Assembly: GCA_950097015.1 (NCBI GenBank)
Contig: CATNEN010000038.1
Coordinates: 34,496,501 to 34,560,500, forward strand
Reading direction: 5' to 3'
Length of the DNA: 64,000 bases
Origin: Macrostomum hystrix
Lineage: Eukaryota; Platyhelminthes; Macrostomidae
The notes under the pieces were generated by a model. That model was given only the letters and a program-made list of their open reading frames with translations, ran no database searches and had not been told where the DNA came from. This document shows positions 10,131 to 19,928 of the stretch, piece after piece. The first letter of the stretch is position 1. The number at the start of each line of letters is the position of its first letter. Made by a program: the position numbers and the translations under genes.

Positions 10131-10990
10131 CCTGTCTCATCCCTTCTGTGTCTCATCGCTATCGTGTCTCATCTCTAGCGTGTCTCATCTCTTTCGTGTC
10201 TCATCTCTAGCGTGTCTCATCTCTAGCGTGTCTCATCTCTACCATGTCTCATTTCTTCAGTGTCTCATCTCTAGCGTGTCTCATCTCTAGCGTGTCTCAT
10301 CTCTAGCGTGTCTCATCTCTTTCGTGTCTCATCTCTATCGTGTCTCATCTCTTTCGTGTCTCATCTCTATCGTGTCTCATCTCTAGCGTGTCTCATCTCT
10401 TTCGTGTCTCATCTCTAGCGTGTCTCATCTCTTTCGTGTCTCATCTCTATCGTGTCTCATCTCTATCGTGTCTCATCTCTAGCGTGTCTCATCTCTTTCG
10501 TGTCTCATCTCTAGCGTGTCTCATCTCTAGCGTGTCTCATCTCTAGCGTGTCTCATCTCTAGCGTGTCTCATCTCTAGCGTGTCTCATCTCTAGAGTGTC
10601 TCATCTCTAGCGTGTCTCATCTCTAGCGTGTCTCATCTCTAGCGTGTCTCATCTCTAGCGTGTCTCATCTCTAGCGTGTCTCATCTCTAGCGTGTCTCAT
10701 CTCTAGCGTGTCTCATCTCTAGCGTGTCTCATCTCTAGCGTGTCTCATCTCTTTCGTGTCTCATCTCTAGCGTGTCTCATCTCTAGCGTGTCTCATCTCT
10801 AGCGTGTCTCATCTCTATCGTGTCTCATCTCTACCATGTCTCATTTCTTCAGTGTCTCATCTCTATCGTGTCTTATCTCTATCGAGTCTCATCTCTTCTG
10901 TCTCTCATCTCTCCCCTGTGTCATCTCTATCGTGTCTCATCTCTACCGTATCTCATCTCTATCGTGTATTATCTCTCCTGGGTCTAATCT
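10131..10990. repeat. 16-bp minisatellite (about 53 units)
   Basis: The unit is GTCTCATCTCTAGCGT, with TTTCGT and TATCGT end variants intermixed. The last 130 bp (10860-10990) are more diverse, with CTCTCCCCTGTGTCATCTCT and CTCCTGGGTCTAATCTCT. These words also occur in the array inside the hAT element at 31519-32288. Confidence 0.95.
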
Positions 10991-11386
10991 CTTCCGTGAG
11001 CCCACGCGGCAATAGAGTAGCCGAGACCTGCCACTAAAGCCAATAAGGACGCGGACGTTAGTTCTCGAACATCTCCATCCGCGTTCTCTGCTCCCTCCTG
11101 ATCTCCTTTCTTGTCCATTCTGGGGCCGCACGCCCAGGAAGAGGCCGGCTAAAGTAGCCAAATATTTGCATAACTGTTATCTGGCACTTGTTGTCAAGGA
11201 CTACAAAAATATTTTTCATCTTCAGGCCTTTCTTCCTTGTGTGTGTTGCGCATGTGTAACTTGAGAATAGGATAATGGAGATATCACCTAATCTTAAATT
11301 GGACAGAAATAGGAAAATAGAGAAGTTACACCTAGCTAGCTAAACCGGATGTACAGTCAAAGCTGCTACGCGGAGCTTCCCCAGCT

Positions 11387-11777
11387 GATGAGGGTGGCAG
11401 AGCGGTTAACGCGTTTGCCTCTCGCACCAAGGTTCCCGAGTTCGATTCCGCGTCGAGGACACATTTATTTGGGGCGCAGCCGCGGAGACAAAGTATAGGG
11501 TGCTTGTCGCACAATTTAAGCCTTTGAGGGCCAACCGCCAAGGCACAGTGAGAGTGTACACTGCCTGACGATGAGAAAGTCAGGGCAGATGTACATACCT
11601 GTGTAAGTGGGTGCCTGTGTACAGAATCTGTGTGCGTGTGTGCTCAAGAGTCAGCGAAATGGGCAGAATTGCCTCCTCGCTGGCTGCGGGTCTAGTGTCA
11701 CCAATTGATGTGTCGTTGCCCCCAGCCTTCCTGCAATAAAAATATTATTATTATTGTTATTATTATTATTATTATTA
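11387..11777 (+). mobile_element. SINE-1, reference full-length copy
   Basis: The tRNA-like head carries a perfect A box (TGGCAGAGCGG at 11396) and a B box (GAGTTCGATTCC at 11439), which are internal RNA polymerase III promoter elements. A body of about 250 bp follows, then a tail of ATTATTATT triplets to 11777. The head resembles a serine/leucine-type tRNA (GCGTTTGCCTCTCGCACC anticodon-side block). No open reading frame is expected. These elements depend on a LINE for movement. Confidence 0.9.
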
Positions 11778-12048
11778 CCCTAGCTGATGCCGGCCAGTAC
11801 TCATTTCACATCTTGGTGAACTGAAGCACTACGAAATTAAGTATCTTTATTCAGTTCATTGTGGTGACGTTCAGTAGGAAAATATCGCCGCTGCCTACTG
11901 GATTTACTGGTAGGTTCTTTTTGTTTATTATTGTCTATGGGTAAGCCTGGCCAATCGGAACGATAAGCTAGTATACGCTAAGCCATAGCAACTTAGATTC
12001 TAAGGTTTAGAATTCTATGACCAAGCTAAGACTGTTGCGTAATGTATG

Positions 12049-12299
12049 TGTAGTGTTTGCTTCGAACTCTTTGTGTGCGCTCCGAACCCTTGTCTGCCCG
12101 TACCCAGAGTACAGTACGCTATCTTTCTCTCCCCACCCCCAAACAGGCGGAGGCATGTTGGGAAGTCTCCCCTCCCGGGAGTAAGGTAAATATAGTGGCC
12201 GCATGACCGCGGTGAATCACGGCAAGCGAAGCTTAGCCACTACGAGGCTTCTCACGGACACACACTGTTCAGCTTTCTTATTTGGAGTCCGACTCCACA
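12049..12299 (+). repeat. 5' LTR
   Basis: 251 bp, TG...CA ends. It should contain the element's promoter and polyadenylation signal. An AT-rich TAAATATAG lies at about 12187 as a TATA-like candidate. Confidence 0.95.
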
Positions 12300-12300
12300 G

Positions 12301-12318
12301 TGGCGACGAGGATGTCTA
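12301..12318 (+). other. Primer-binding site
   Basis: TGGCGACGAGGATG follows the 5' LTR by one base. The TGG start pairs with the CCA end of the priming tRNA. The gag ATG overlaps the site's 3' end. The tRNA species was not identified. Confidence 0.7.
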
Positions 12319-15300
12319 GCATCGGCACAGTCGAGCCTTTCGAGGAGGGAAAAGACTGGTGCGCCTACGAGGAGCGCGTCGCCCTGTACATGACCGCCAA
12401 CAGGATCAAGGGGGAGGACCAGAAGAAGGCTGTTTTTCTCACTCTGATCGGCCGCCAATGCTACGCCATTCTCCGGAATCTGTGCTCGCCTGCAAAGCCT
12501 ACGGACCTGGACTACGAGGAGCTGGTCAAGCGACTCAAGGAGCACTTCCAGCCAAAGAAGCCGGTCATCGCCGAGCGGTTTCGCTTCTACAAGCGGACCC
12601 AGAGGGACGGAGAGTCCGCAGCTCAGTTCCTGGCCGCCCTCAGGAACCTGGCGGAGACCTGCGACTTCGCCACCTTCCTGGAGGATGCCCTGCGCGACTG
12701 CTTCGTCTGCGGACTCCGGGAGCCGCAAGTGCAGAAGCGGCTGCTGACCGTCAGCACTCTGACGCTCGACAAGGCGAAGGAGATCGCTCAGGCGGCAGAG
12801 ATGGCAGAGGCGGAGGCCAACAGCTGGCGGGCCAGGCCGGAGGTCAACCAGGTAGGAGAGGCCCCGCCACCGCGGCGGCCCTGCATGCGCTGCGGCTCCA
12901 GGCAGCACCTATCCTCCGAGTGCCCGCACAGGAACACCAAGTGCCACGCCTGCGGCAAGCTGGGACACCTGAAGGCCGTCTGTCTGTCCAGCCAGAAGGC
13001 CAGCGCCGGGGCAGCTTCGAGCAGTCAGAGGGGTGGCTCGAAATTCAGCGGCTCCAAGAGCCGGAAGTCCATCCGGGCTGTCAACAGAGGTGGGAGCGAG
13101 GTGCACAGCAGCAGCGACAGCGAGGACTTCGAGGTGACGTGGGTCTCCCAGGTCCGCAGCAGTGAGGAGAGCCACATCAGCGTCCAGCTGAACATCAATG
13201 GACGGCCACTAAAAATGCAGGTGGACACCGGAGCCTGCGTCAGCCTCGTGTCCAAGCGGCACTGGGAGCAGCTGGGCCGGCCGAAGCTGCAGAAGACGGA
13301 GGTGAAGCTGCGCACCTGGACAGGCGAGAGCATTCCTGTCATGGGCTCGGCGGAGGTGGTGGTGGAGTACGGCAGCCAGGCCTGCCAGCTGCCCCTGATC
13401 GTCACCAGCCTGGAGAAGGCGAGCCCACTGATGGGCCGGAACTGGCTCAGGGGCATCCGGCTGGACTGGAAGGAGATTTTCGCGATCAGCAGCCCAACGG
13501 TGCCGGCCACGACCTCCAGCCCCGCCACGCCGCCAGAACTGGACGGCCTGCTGCAGGAGTTCGCAGATGTGTTCCAGCCGGGCTTGGGTAACTTCACACG
13601 GCACAGCGTGAAGCTACGGCTGCAGGAGGACGCTCAGCCGAGGTTCTGCAAGGCCCGGCCTGTCCCGTACGCTCTGAAGTCCAAGATCGAGGCAGAGCTG
13701 CAACGGATGCAGGAGGCGGGGGTTGTCGAGCCGGTGCTGCACAGCGACTGGGCGACACCGGTGGTGCCCGTCAGCAAGCCAAACGGGGCCCTTAGGCTGT
13801 GCGGTGACTACAAGGTCACGCTGAACCCACAGCTGAAGACCGACCACTACCCAATGCCGACGCCAGAAGAACTCTACGACGCGGTCGGCGGCGGCAGGAT
13901 CTTCTCCAAGCTGGACCTGTCTGAGTGCTACCTGCAGTTTCCGCTGGACCAGGCCAGCCAGGACCTGACCACCATCAACACCCACAAGGGCTTGTTCCGG
14001 TTCAAGCGACTGCCGTACGGGGTCAGCTCAGCGCCAGCGCTCTGCCAGCAGATCATGGAATCCGTGCTGCAGGGCACCAGCTCGACGTGTTGCAGGATCG
14101 ACGACATCCTGGTGGCCGGCAAGGGCACGGCCGATCACCTCAACAACCTGCGGGAGGTGCTGAGCCGCCTGCGCAGCGCGGGCCTCCGACTCAAAGTGGA
14201 GAAGTGCCGGTTCTTCGAGAGCGAGGTGGAGTACCTTGGCTCACTCATTAGCGGTGAGGGGGTCCGGAAGAGCCCCAAGAAGGTCGAGGCCATCAGGGCC
14301 AGCCCTAAGCCAGCCACCGTGTCCGAGCTGCGGTCGTTCCTCGGCCTGGCCAACTATTACGCCAAGCACGTCGCCAACTTCTCTACGAAAGCGGCCCCGC
14401 TGTACGAACTCCTCCGAAAGGACACCGCGTGGGACTGGACCGCGCGCCAGCAGTCAGCCTGGGAGGCACTGAAAGAGGCCCTCTCGTCGGACACCGTTCT
14501 GACCTGCTACAACCCCGACTGGCCGCTGGTGCTGGCCGCGGACGCCTCCTCTGTTGGCATCGGAGCCGTTATCTCCCACGTGGCGCCCGACGGAACTGAG
14601 AAACCGATCGCCTTCGCCTCCAGGAGCCTGAATGCTGCGGAGAAGAACTACGCCCAGATCGAGAAGGAGGCGCTGGCGATCATCTTCGGCGTCAAGAAAT
14701 TTCACAATTACATTTACGGCCAGAAGATCACTATCATCACCGACCACCAGCCTCTGACGAGCATCTTCGGCCCAAAAACCGGCGTCTCGGCGACGGCGGC
14801 AGCGCGCCTGCAGCGGTGGGCACTCACCCTGGCCGCTTACGACTACGACATCAGCTACAGGAACACAAGCCAGCACGGCAACGCGGACTTTCTGTCGAGG
14901 CTACCCCTAGCGATCAAGGCGGAGTCAGCGGACCCAAGCGGCGTGTGCTGGACCGACGAAGAGCGGCCAGGTAGCGAGGACTGGCCGCTGCTGGCCAGGG
15001 ACATCGCCAGAGCCAGCCGCCGCGACGTCGACCTGCAGGAGGTTCGGCGTTTCACACAGGATGGCTGGCCGGGCACCTGGCGCGCCTCCCAGGAGCCGTA
15101 CCACCGACGGCGGCACGAGCTCAGCCTGGAGGACGGCTGCCTGCTGTGGGGTTCGCGGGTTGTCATCCCCGCAGCCCTGCGGCCTCGAGTGCTGCAGGAG
15201 TTGCACACCGATCACACTGGAGTCGTCAGAATGAAGTCGGTGGCGCGCAGCTTCGTGTGGTGGCCCGGCCTGGACCAGGACATCGAGCGCACGGCCAGCG

Positions 15301-16259
15301 CCTGCAGCCAGTGCCAGCAGACGCGACCGGAGATGAAAGCGCCGCTACACCCCTGGATCTGGCCGGACCAGCCGTGGGAGCGGATCCACGTGGATTTCGC
15401 GGGTCCCATGGAAGGCCAGATTTACCTCCTGGTGGTGGACGCGCATTCCAAGTGGCCGCACGTGGAGCGAGTCGGTGGCCAGACGAGCGCCGAAGTCGTC
15501 AAGCGGCTTCGGCGACTGTTTGCGCAGTGGGGGCTGCCACGCCAGATCGTGTCCGACAACGGACCGGCATTTGCTAGTGCGGAGTTCCACGACTTCTGCA
15601 AGAGCAACGGCATCCAGCATATCCGCAGCAGCCCGTACCACCCGAAGACCAACGGCTTGGTGGAGCGCCTGGTAGGCAGCTTCAAGCGGGCCATGAAGTC
15701 CAGCCGGGAGGACGCGGGGGATGCCGACAGACGGCTGCAGAACTGGCTGCTCGGCTACCGCGCTACGGAACACCCGACCACTGGCCGGGCCCCGGCACAG
15801 CTCCTGCTCGGCCGCGGTCTGCGCACCCGCATGGACCTGATGCGGCCATCGACTCGAGACCGAGTGCTGCGGGCCCAGGCCACGCAGAAGCAGCTCCACG
15901 ACCGCACAGCTCGCCACGCCGACTACCTACCGGACCAGGTGTGGGCCCGAGACTACCGCCGCGGCGCCGAACGGTGGGCGGAGGGCCGGGTTGCAGAGCA
16001 GACCGGGCCGCTCAGCTACCGAGTGGAGACCAACGACGGCGTCATCGAGCGGCGGCACGCCGATCAGCTGCGGCCGCGAATTCCACAGGAGCAGCCTGCA
16101 GGCGACGCCGATGTGACAGCTGACAGAACCGGCGAAATGGAGGCCGCCGACAGTGGTGCGGAGGCCGGCGGGTTGCTGCCGGCGCGTCAGTCACTGCGGA
16201 CGCGGCAAGAGCCGGACCGGTTGCTGTACACTGAGCTGGGGACTCCGAGAATGAACTAA
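12312..16259 (+). CDS. Gag-Pol polyprotein of a Ty3/gypsy retrotransposon
   Basis: One 1315-residue frame without gag/pol frameshift. In order: gag capsid-like region (about 1-190); two CX2CX4HX4C zinc knuckles (CMRCGSRQHLSSEC and CHACGKLGHLKAVC, about 210-245); aspartic protease with DTGA (VDTGACVSLVS, about 305); reverse transcriptase with LDLS and IDDILV; RNase H with ADAS, EKEALA and TDHQPL; integrase with an H-H-C-C zinc finger (HTDHTG, CSQCQ) and the D-D-E core (HVDFAGP, SDNGPAF, NGLVERL). The order RT-RNase H-integrase defines the Ty3/gypsy superfamily, and the style resembles K02A2.6-type elements. The reverse-transcriptase box reads CRIDD, so the usual Tyr of YxDD is Arg. The ATG at 12312 follows the 5' LTR; an earlier TTG-led extension lies in the LTR and is unlikely. 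The gene is much more GC-rich than its flanks. Confidence 0.95.
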   Translation: MSSIGTVEPFEEGKDWCAYEERVALYMTANRIKGEDQKKAVFLTLIGRQCYAILRNLCSPAKPTDLDYEELVKRLKEHFQPKKPVIAERFRFYKRTQRDGESAAQFLAALRNLAETCDFATFLEDALRDCFVCGLREPQVQKRLLTVSTLTLDKAKEIAQAAEMAEAEANSWRARPEVNQVGEAPPPRRPCMRCGSRQHLSSECPHRNTKCHACGKLGHLKAVCLSSQKASAGAASSSQRGGSKFSGSKSRKSIRAVNRGGSEVHSSSDSEDFEVTWVSQVRSSEESHISVQLNINGRPLKMQVDTGACVSLVSKRHWEQLGRPKLQKTEVKLRTWTGESIPVMGSAEVVVEYGSQACQLPLIVTSLEKASPLMGRNWLRGIRLDWKEIFAISSPTVPATTSSPATPPELDGLLQEFADVFQPGLGNFTRHSVKLRLQEDAQPRFCKARPVPYALKSKIEAELQRMQEAGVVEPVLHSDWATPVVPVSKPNGALRLCGDYKVTLNPQLKTDHYPMPTPEELYDAVGGGRIFSKLDLSECYLQFPLDQASQDLTTINTHKGLFRFKRLPYGVSSAPALCQQIMESVLQGTSSTCCRIDDILVAGKGTADHLNNLREVLSRLRSAGLRLKVEKCRFFESEVEYLGSLISGEGVRKSPKKVEAIRASPKPATVSELRSFLGLANYYAKHVANFSTKAAPLYELLRKDTAWDWTARQQSAWEALKEALSSDTVLTCYNPDWPLVLAADASSVGIGAVISHVAPDGTEKPIAFASRSLNAAEKNYAQIEKEALAIIFGVKKFHNYIYGQKITIITDHQPLTSIFGPKTGVSATAAARLQRWALTLAAYDYDISYRNTSQHGNADFLSRLPLAIKAESADPSGVCWTDEERPGSEDWPLLARDIARASRRDVDLQEVRRFTQDGWPGTWRASQEPYHRRRHELSLEDGCLLWGSRVVIPAALRPRVLQELHTDHTGVVRMKSVARSFVWWPGLDQDIERTASACSQCQQTRPEMKAPLHPWIWPDQPWERIHVDFAGPMEGQIYLLVVDAHSKWPHVERVGGQTSAEVVKRLRRLFAQWGLPRQIVSDNGPAFASAEFHDFCKSNGIQHIRSSPYHPKTNGLVERLVGSFKRAMKSSREDAGDADRRLQNWLLGYRATEHPTTGRAPAQLLLGRGLRTRMDLMRPSTRDRVLRAQATQKQLHDRTARHADYLPDQVWARDYRRGAERWAEGRVAEQTGPLSYRVETNDGVIERRHADQLRPRIPQEQPAGDADVTADRTGEMEAADSGAEAGGLLPARQSLRTRQEPDRLLYTELGTPRMN

Positions 16260-16279
16260 AAAACTGCGGCCATTCTTGC

Positions 16280-16292
16280 GGGAGGGGAAAAA
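16280..16292 (+). other. Polypurine tract
   Basis: GGGAGGGGAAAAA lies one base before the 3' LTR and serves as the plus-strand priming site in reverse transcription. Confidence 0.75.
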
Positions 16293-16293
16293 C

Positions 16294-16544
16294 TGTAGTG
16301 TTTGCTTCGAACTCTTTGTGTGCGCTCCGAACCCTTGTCTGCCCGTACCCAGAGTACAGTACGCTATCTTTCTCTCCCCACCCCCAAACAGGCGGAGGCA
16401 TGTTGGGAAGTCTCCCCTCCCGGGAGCAAGGTAAATATAGTGGCCGCATGACCGCGGTGAATCACGGCAAGCGAAGCTTAGCCACTACGAGGCTTCTCAC
16501 GGACACACACTGTTCAGCTTTCTTATTTGGAGTCCGACTCCACA
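16294..16544 (+). repeat. 3' LTR
   Basis: 251 bp, identical to the 5' LTR except for the one base noted for the whole element. It is followed by the target duplication GTATG. Confidence 0.95.
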
Positions 16545-16549
16545 GTATG

Positions 16550-17542
16550 CATCACTTGGAAGAGAGACTTGTTGATTTCGTGATACTCAAGTACAACAAA
16601 TGTGTGGCGGTGCCGTGCTAATAAAGAAAATACAGGCCTCTTTTGACTCGAAAATTACAAAGGATTTTTGAAGGCTACGAGTAGTTTTGTCGCTTCAAGG
16701 CTACAAGTAAGATAGCCCACAGGTTACAGTTCAGGAATTCTGAATGAGTGAATGAGAGAGGTCGCGAGTTCGCCGCGAGTGCGCCGAGTCCGCGTCCCGG
16801 CGATGTACAGAAGGACGGTCTCGACCACCAGAGTAGCGGAGCACTCTAGCTCTCGAGAAAGATGTTGCAAACCGATCTTAGTATATTGAGTAGTATATTG
16901 GGAATTTGAGAACTCGTACTACTAAATAATAGTCACAATCGTTATATTCTTTATTAAACCAAGTAAGCAGATACATCAATTTACTTCCAAATTTCCAATA
17001 TCCAAATAGGAAACCACACTCTGCATAACCTGTGAGACATTGCGAACTGAAAACATCGCCAATAAAATTCTCGAGCTTTTACAAAAGGTGAACTGGTCAA
17101 TTAAAGTAACGATATTCATACTCGAAAATTCTAATAATTATATAGCTTCCCGGACTAATGGCTCATATTTCAGGTGGCTCAAAAATGGCTTGAGCACGGG
17201 CCTCCTCGGGAACACTGTCAGAAAATAGGCAATACCGCTACCGACTCAGTGTCTTGGCAGTACTGACTGCCGATGAAGTTTTGTTATTCGCTCGGAAGAG
17301 CTAACTTAGCGACAAGAAATACATTTCATTTTAGAGCAGCAGAGTAAAAGTAAAGCGTTTCGCTGTAACTAACAAATGGATTCATTGCTAGGAAGTTCAT
17401 TTCCGATCCTAATGCATTTTAAAGTACCCATTAGGTCTGACTCGGTGATGATAAAATGCACTCAGAGACGCCTTGATAAAAAGAAAAACACTAAAAGCAT
17501 TGGGAAACTTCATACCTGCACCAATCATTGACTTTAATAAAA
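16550..17542. other. 5' flank of the first PAN-lectin gene, no gene recognised
   Basis: No coding frame is supported. The immediate upstream sequence of the lectin gene (17480-17542) has no clear TATA box. Promoter elements for that gene were not identified. Confidence 0.45.
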
Positions 17543-18277
17543 ATGACACCTGTCAAACTGAGTCTCGTCGTTCTCACAGCTATTACTTTGGTAGCTGGTA
17601 ATGAATACTTCCAGATGATCAGTGGGGAGCTGTGCATTGGAAAGGAGTTCACCAACACGCTGAGCCATGTACAATCCGAAAAGGAATGCGCTCTGCAGTG
17701 CAGCTTTGCTGACCGATGCCAGGCGTTCAGCCTCTCCGACGGTCCGTGCCGATTGTTTGTGTTCGACCGGTGCAGCAAGGCCGTCAGCGCCTCTTGCAGC
17801 TGCAACCGCACCGGTGCTGTGTTCGTGAAGCAGCGAGTCGGACTGCCTCGGGGCGCCCTGTGCCCCGATGGATTCGGCGACCGGTTCTGCGGCAGAAAGT
17901 ACAGGCTGCTGGCCAGCGTCATCAATTGGACAGCAGACAGGGCGGCGATCGCCTCGCTGCCCGGTCTCGTCATCATGGCCGACGTGACCGACGAGCTCGA
18001 GAGAGCGCACATCGGCAACTTGACGTTGAAGCGCGGTTCGATGTTCATCATGCTGGGTGGACAGCAGCTGCCGGGCAGTGTGGAGCCGGATGGAGGCTGG
18101 TTGTGGGCCGACTGCAATGCCACCGTGAACAGCGAGTTGTGGTTTGCTGGCGAGCCGAATAACAACGGCATGGAGAGTGTAATCGGACTGCCAAGTAACA
18201 TTGGAATGCTTTTTGATTTCCACGAAACGTATCCTACTAGCGGAGCCCTCGCTGAGTGTGTGTCTCCTTTTAATTAG
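17543..18277 (+). CDS. Secreted PAN + C-type-lectin-like protein (paralogue A)
   Basis: Intronless frame of 244 residues. The ATG at 17543 is preferred over an upstream in-frame TTG because it puts a hydrophobic signal peptide (LSLVVLTAITLVAG) at the N-terminus. Residues about 22-95 form a Cys-rich PAN/apple-like module (CALQCSFADRCQAFSL, CRLFVFDRCS). A linker GLPRGALCPDGF follows, which is shared with the paralogue at 22078-22842 (GVPPGRLCPDGY). Residues about 115-244 look like a C-type-lectin fold with GGWLWADC, the WFAGEPN motif (EPN is the sugar/Ca2+-binding triplet of mannose-type lectins) and a terminal Cys (AECVSPFN). Several NxS/T sites fit secretion. Role is inferred to be extracellular carbohydrate or protein binding; the ligand is unknown. 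Decayed family fragments lie downstream. Confidence 0.8.
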   Translation: MTPVKLSLVVLTAITLVAGNEYFQMISGELCIGKEFTNTLSHVQSEKECALQCSFADRCQAFSLSDGPCRLFVFDRCSKAVSASCSCNRTGAVFVKQRVGLPRGALCPDGFGDRFCGRKYRLLASVINWTADRAAIASLPGLVIMADVTDELERAHIGNLTLKRGSMFIMLGGQQLPGSVEPDGGWLWADCNATVNSELWFAGEPNNNGMESVIGLPSNIGMLFDFHETYPTSGALAECVSPFN

Positions 18278-18776
18278 GTTTCTAGGGTCTCTGACTGATC
18301 AGCTAGTGCAAAGTGCTAGAGCTTTATCTAGTACAATGAATTCTTCTGTTAAAGTTTAAAGCGTCGATCGATATTGGAGGGATTTTCTTGACTAGTTTTT
18401 ATCGCTTTCGGTGTGAAGTAAAATTTTTGGATTCTCCTCACTTCGAATGTGTTTTTAGTTTTGTAAAGTATTTTGTCATCCTGAGAGCTTAGTGAAGAAT
18501 ATCAGTCATGAAACGTGTGTTATAAACCTGACAGTCGCTTTTAAGGCTTCGATACAGATAGCATAGTAAGCTTAGCTGGGCGATCGCTACCCCAATACAG
18601 CTGCCATTGTACCAACTACTCTGTGCCTATGACTTTGCCCAGGGCCAAACCAGTGCAGTGCGGAGGTGCGGAACATAAGGTTCGTGTCCTGGTGCTTTTT
18701 AAGTGAAAAACAGCACAGAACGACCAGAAGATTTCTCTGTTTAGCCGGATAGCAACTCGTTTACAAAGGGAAAAAT
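18278..18776. other. 3' flank of PAN-lectin gene A
   Basis: No AATAAA in gene orientation was found close to the stop codon. No coding frame or repeat is recognised before the SINE at 18777. Confidence 0.4.
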
Positions 18777-19134
18777 GCCGGGGTGAGTGGCATAAGCGGT
18801 TAACGCGTTTGCCTCTCGCACCAAGGTCCCTGAGCTCGACTCCGCGGCGAGGCCTCATTTATTTGGGGCGCAGCCGCAGAGAGAAGGCTTGGTGGGCTTG
18901 TCGTGCAATTTACGCCCTTGAGGGGCCAACCTCCAAGGCACGGTGAAAATAAACACTGCTTGAGGACGAGAAAGTCTTCGCCTGTGTATGCCTGCGTACA
19001 TTATCTGTGGGTGTGTGCTCAGGAGTCAGCGAAATGAGCAGAATTGCTGGCTGCGGGTCTAGTGTCACCAATTGATGTGCCATTGCCCGCAGTACTCCAG
19101 CAGTTCCTGCAACTCTTCTTTTATTATATTTATA
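18777..19134 (+). mobile_element. SINE-1 copy
   Basis: The head GAGTGGCATAAGCGG, then CGGTTAACGCGTTTGCCTCT and CTGAGCTCGACTCC, matches the reference with one insertion in the A box. The body is slightly deleted and the tail is degraded (CTTCTTTTATTATATTTA). Confidence 0.85.
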
Positions 19135-19554
19135 AGGGCACAATGCCAGGCTAATTGTGATCGAGCTTGATTTCTGATCTACTCGATTTTGTGGAATCTT
19201 TACGTCCGATGAAATGTTAGTTCGACATTGTCTTTAACGTGGTTGACCATTTGACGCTGTTTCAATCGATTCACGCTTAATAGCGGACCAGGAGAGCGAA
19301 GTCTTTGTAGCAGCTCGGTTGCCAGACATGAATAATTAGAACCTTTGAAACGGATTCTATCAAAATACTTAAGAATTGCTTAGTTGTAGTGCAGCAGCAG
19401 ATTCACGCAAATAGAGCTGTAATGCGAAATTAAAAGCTTGACGTTTTAAGACCTTATTCATTTCAACATGAGCTCATGCTCCAAAAAATATTTCTACAAA
19501 TTCAAGCAATAGGCAGGGACTTGGCCTCAGCTAAATTTGAAGTTAAAGCTATGT

Positions 19555-19711
19555 AATGGGTCGACTGCAATGAGCCGTAAGCAGCGCGTTGTGGTCTTCT
19601 GGCGAGCTAAATAATAGAGGCCATTTTGAGCTGGCTAGCTGGCTTGCTAAGTACAGCAATAATGCTTTCTGTCATTCATTCTACGAGTGTCTGTCCCCTT
19701 TCAATCAATAT
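19555..19711 (+). pseudogene. Decayed C-type-lectin fragment (paralogue A family)
   Basis: The fragment starts GGGTCGACTGCAATG and continues GCGTTGTGGTCTTCTGGCGAG; it aligns with the last 170 bp of paralogue A (GGGCCGACTGCAATG, GAGTTGTGGTTTGCTGGCGAG), including the 3' end (GAGTGTCTGTCCCCTTTCAAT versus GAGTGTGTGTCTCCTTTTAAT). In the old frame there are stops (TAA TAG after the EPN position). Only the 3' part of the gene is present, so this is a partial duplicate that has degenerated. Confidence 0.75.
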
Positions 19712-19796
19712 TTTTGTATATTGAGATCAGATTAATAAATTGCTAAATTGTTGTTCTCAGCCACTCGAGTTATAAATTCCACATCTTTTTAGAACA

Positions 19797-19869
19797 ATTG
19801 CACATCATTTGGTGACACTAGACCTGCATCCAGCGAGTAGGCAAGTCTGCCCATTTCGCTGACTCCTGA
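19797..19869 (-). mobile_element. SINE-1 3'-end fragment
   Basis: Only the tail-proximal 70 bp survive (CACATCATTTGGTGACACTA through GCTGACTCCTGAGC). It lies 60 bp from a longer copy in the same orientation, so it may be a duplicated piece. Confidence 0.75.
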
Positions 19870-19928
19870 GCTTGCGAAACATTGCGAACTGTGAGACCGA
19901 AAATTCTGTATGAGAATAGATTATGTAG

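Larger units (their letters stand above)
12044..16549 (+). mobile_element. Complete Ty3/gypsy LTR retrotransposon
   Basis: The element is flanked by the 5-bp target duplication GTATG (12044-12048 and 16545-16549). The LTRs (12049-12299 and 16294-16544) are 251 bp each, begin TGTAGTG and end CTCCACA. I find one difference between them (GGGAGTAAGG versus GGGAGCAAGG), so insertion is recent on an evolutionary scale. A primer-binding site starts TGGCGACGAGG at 12301, one base after the left LTR. A polypurine tract GGGAGGGGAAAAA precedes the right LTR. The single gag-pol frame is uninterrupted. No env-like frame follows pol. Confidence 0.95.

Noticed and set aside
11387-11470. Functional tRNA gene
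   Set aside because: A and B boxes are present, but the acceptor stem does not close and the sequence continues into the SINE-1 body shared with eleven other copies.
16260-16293. env-like frame after pol
   Set aside because: Only 34 bp separate the pol stop from the 3' LTR, including the polypurine tract.
12252-16449. Many frames on the minus strand and other plus frames across the retrotransposon
   Set aside because: Shadows of the GC-rich gag-pol frame; none has conserved motifs.
17491-18223. Minus-strand frames opposite PAN-lectin gene A
   Set aside because: No motifs, while the plus frame has a signal peptide, ordered cysteines and EPN.
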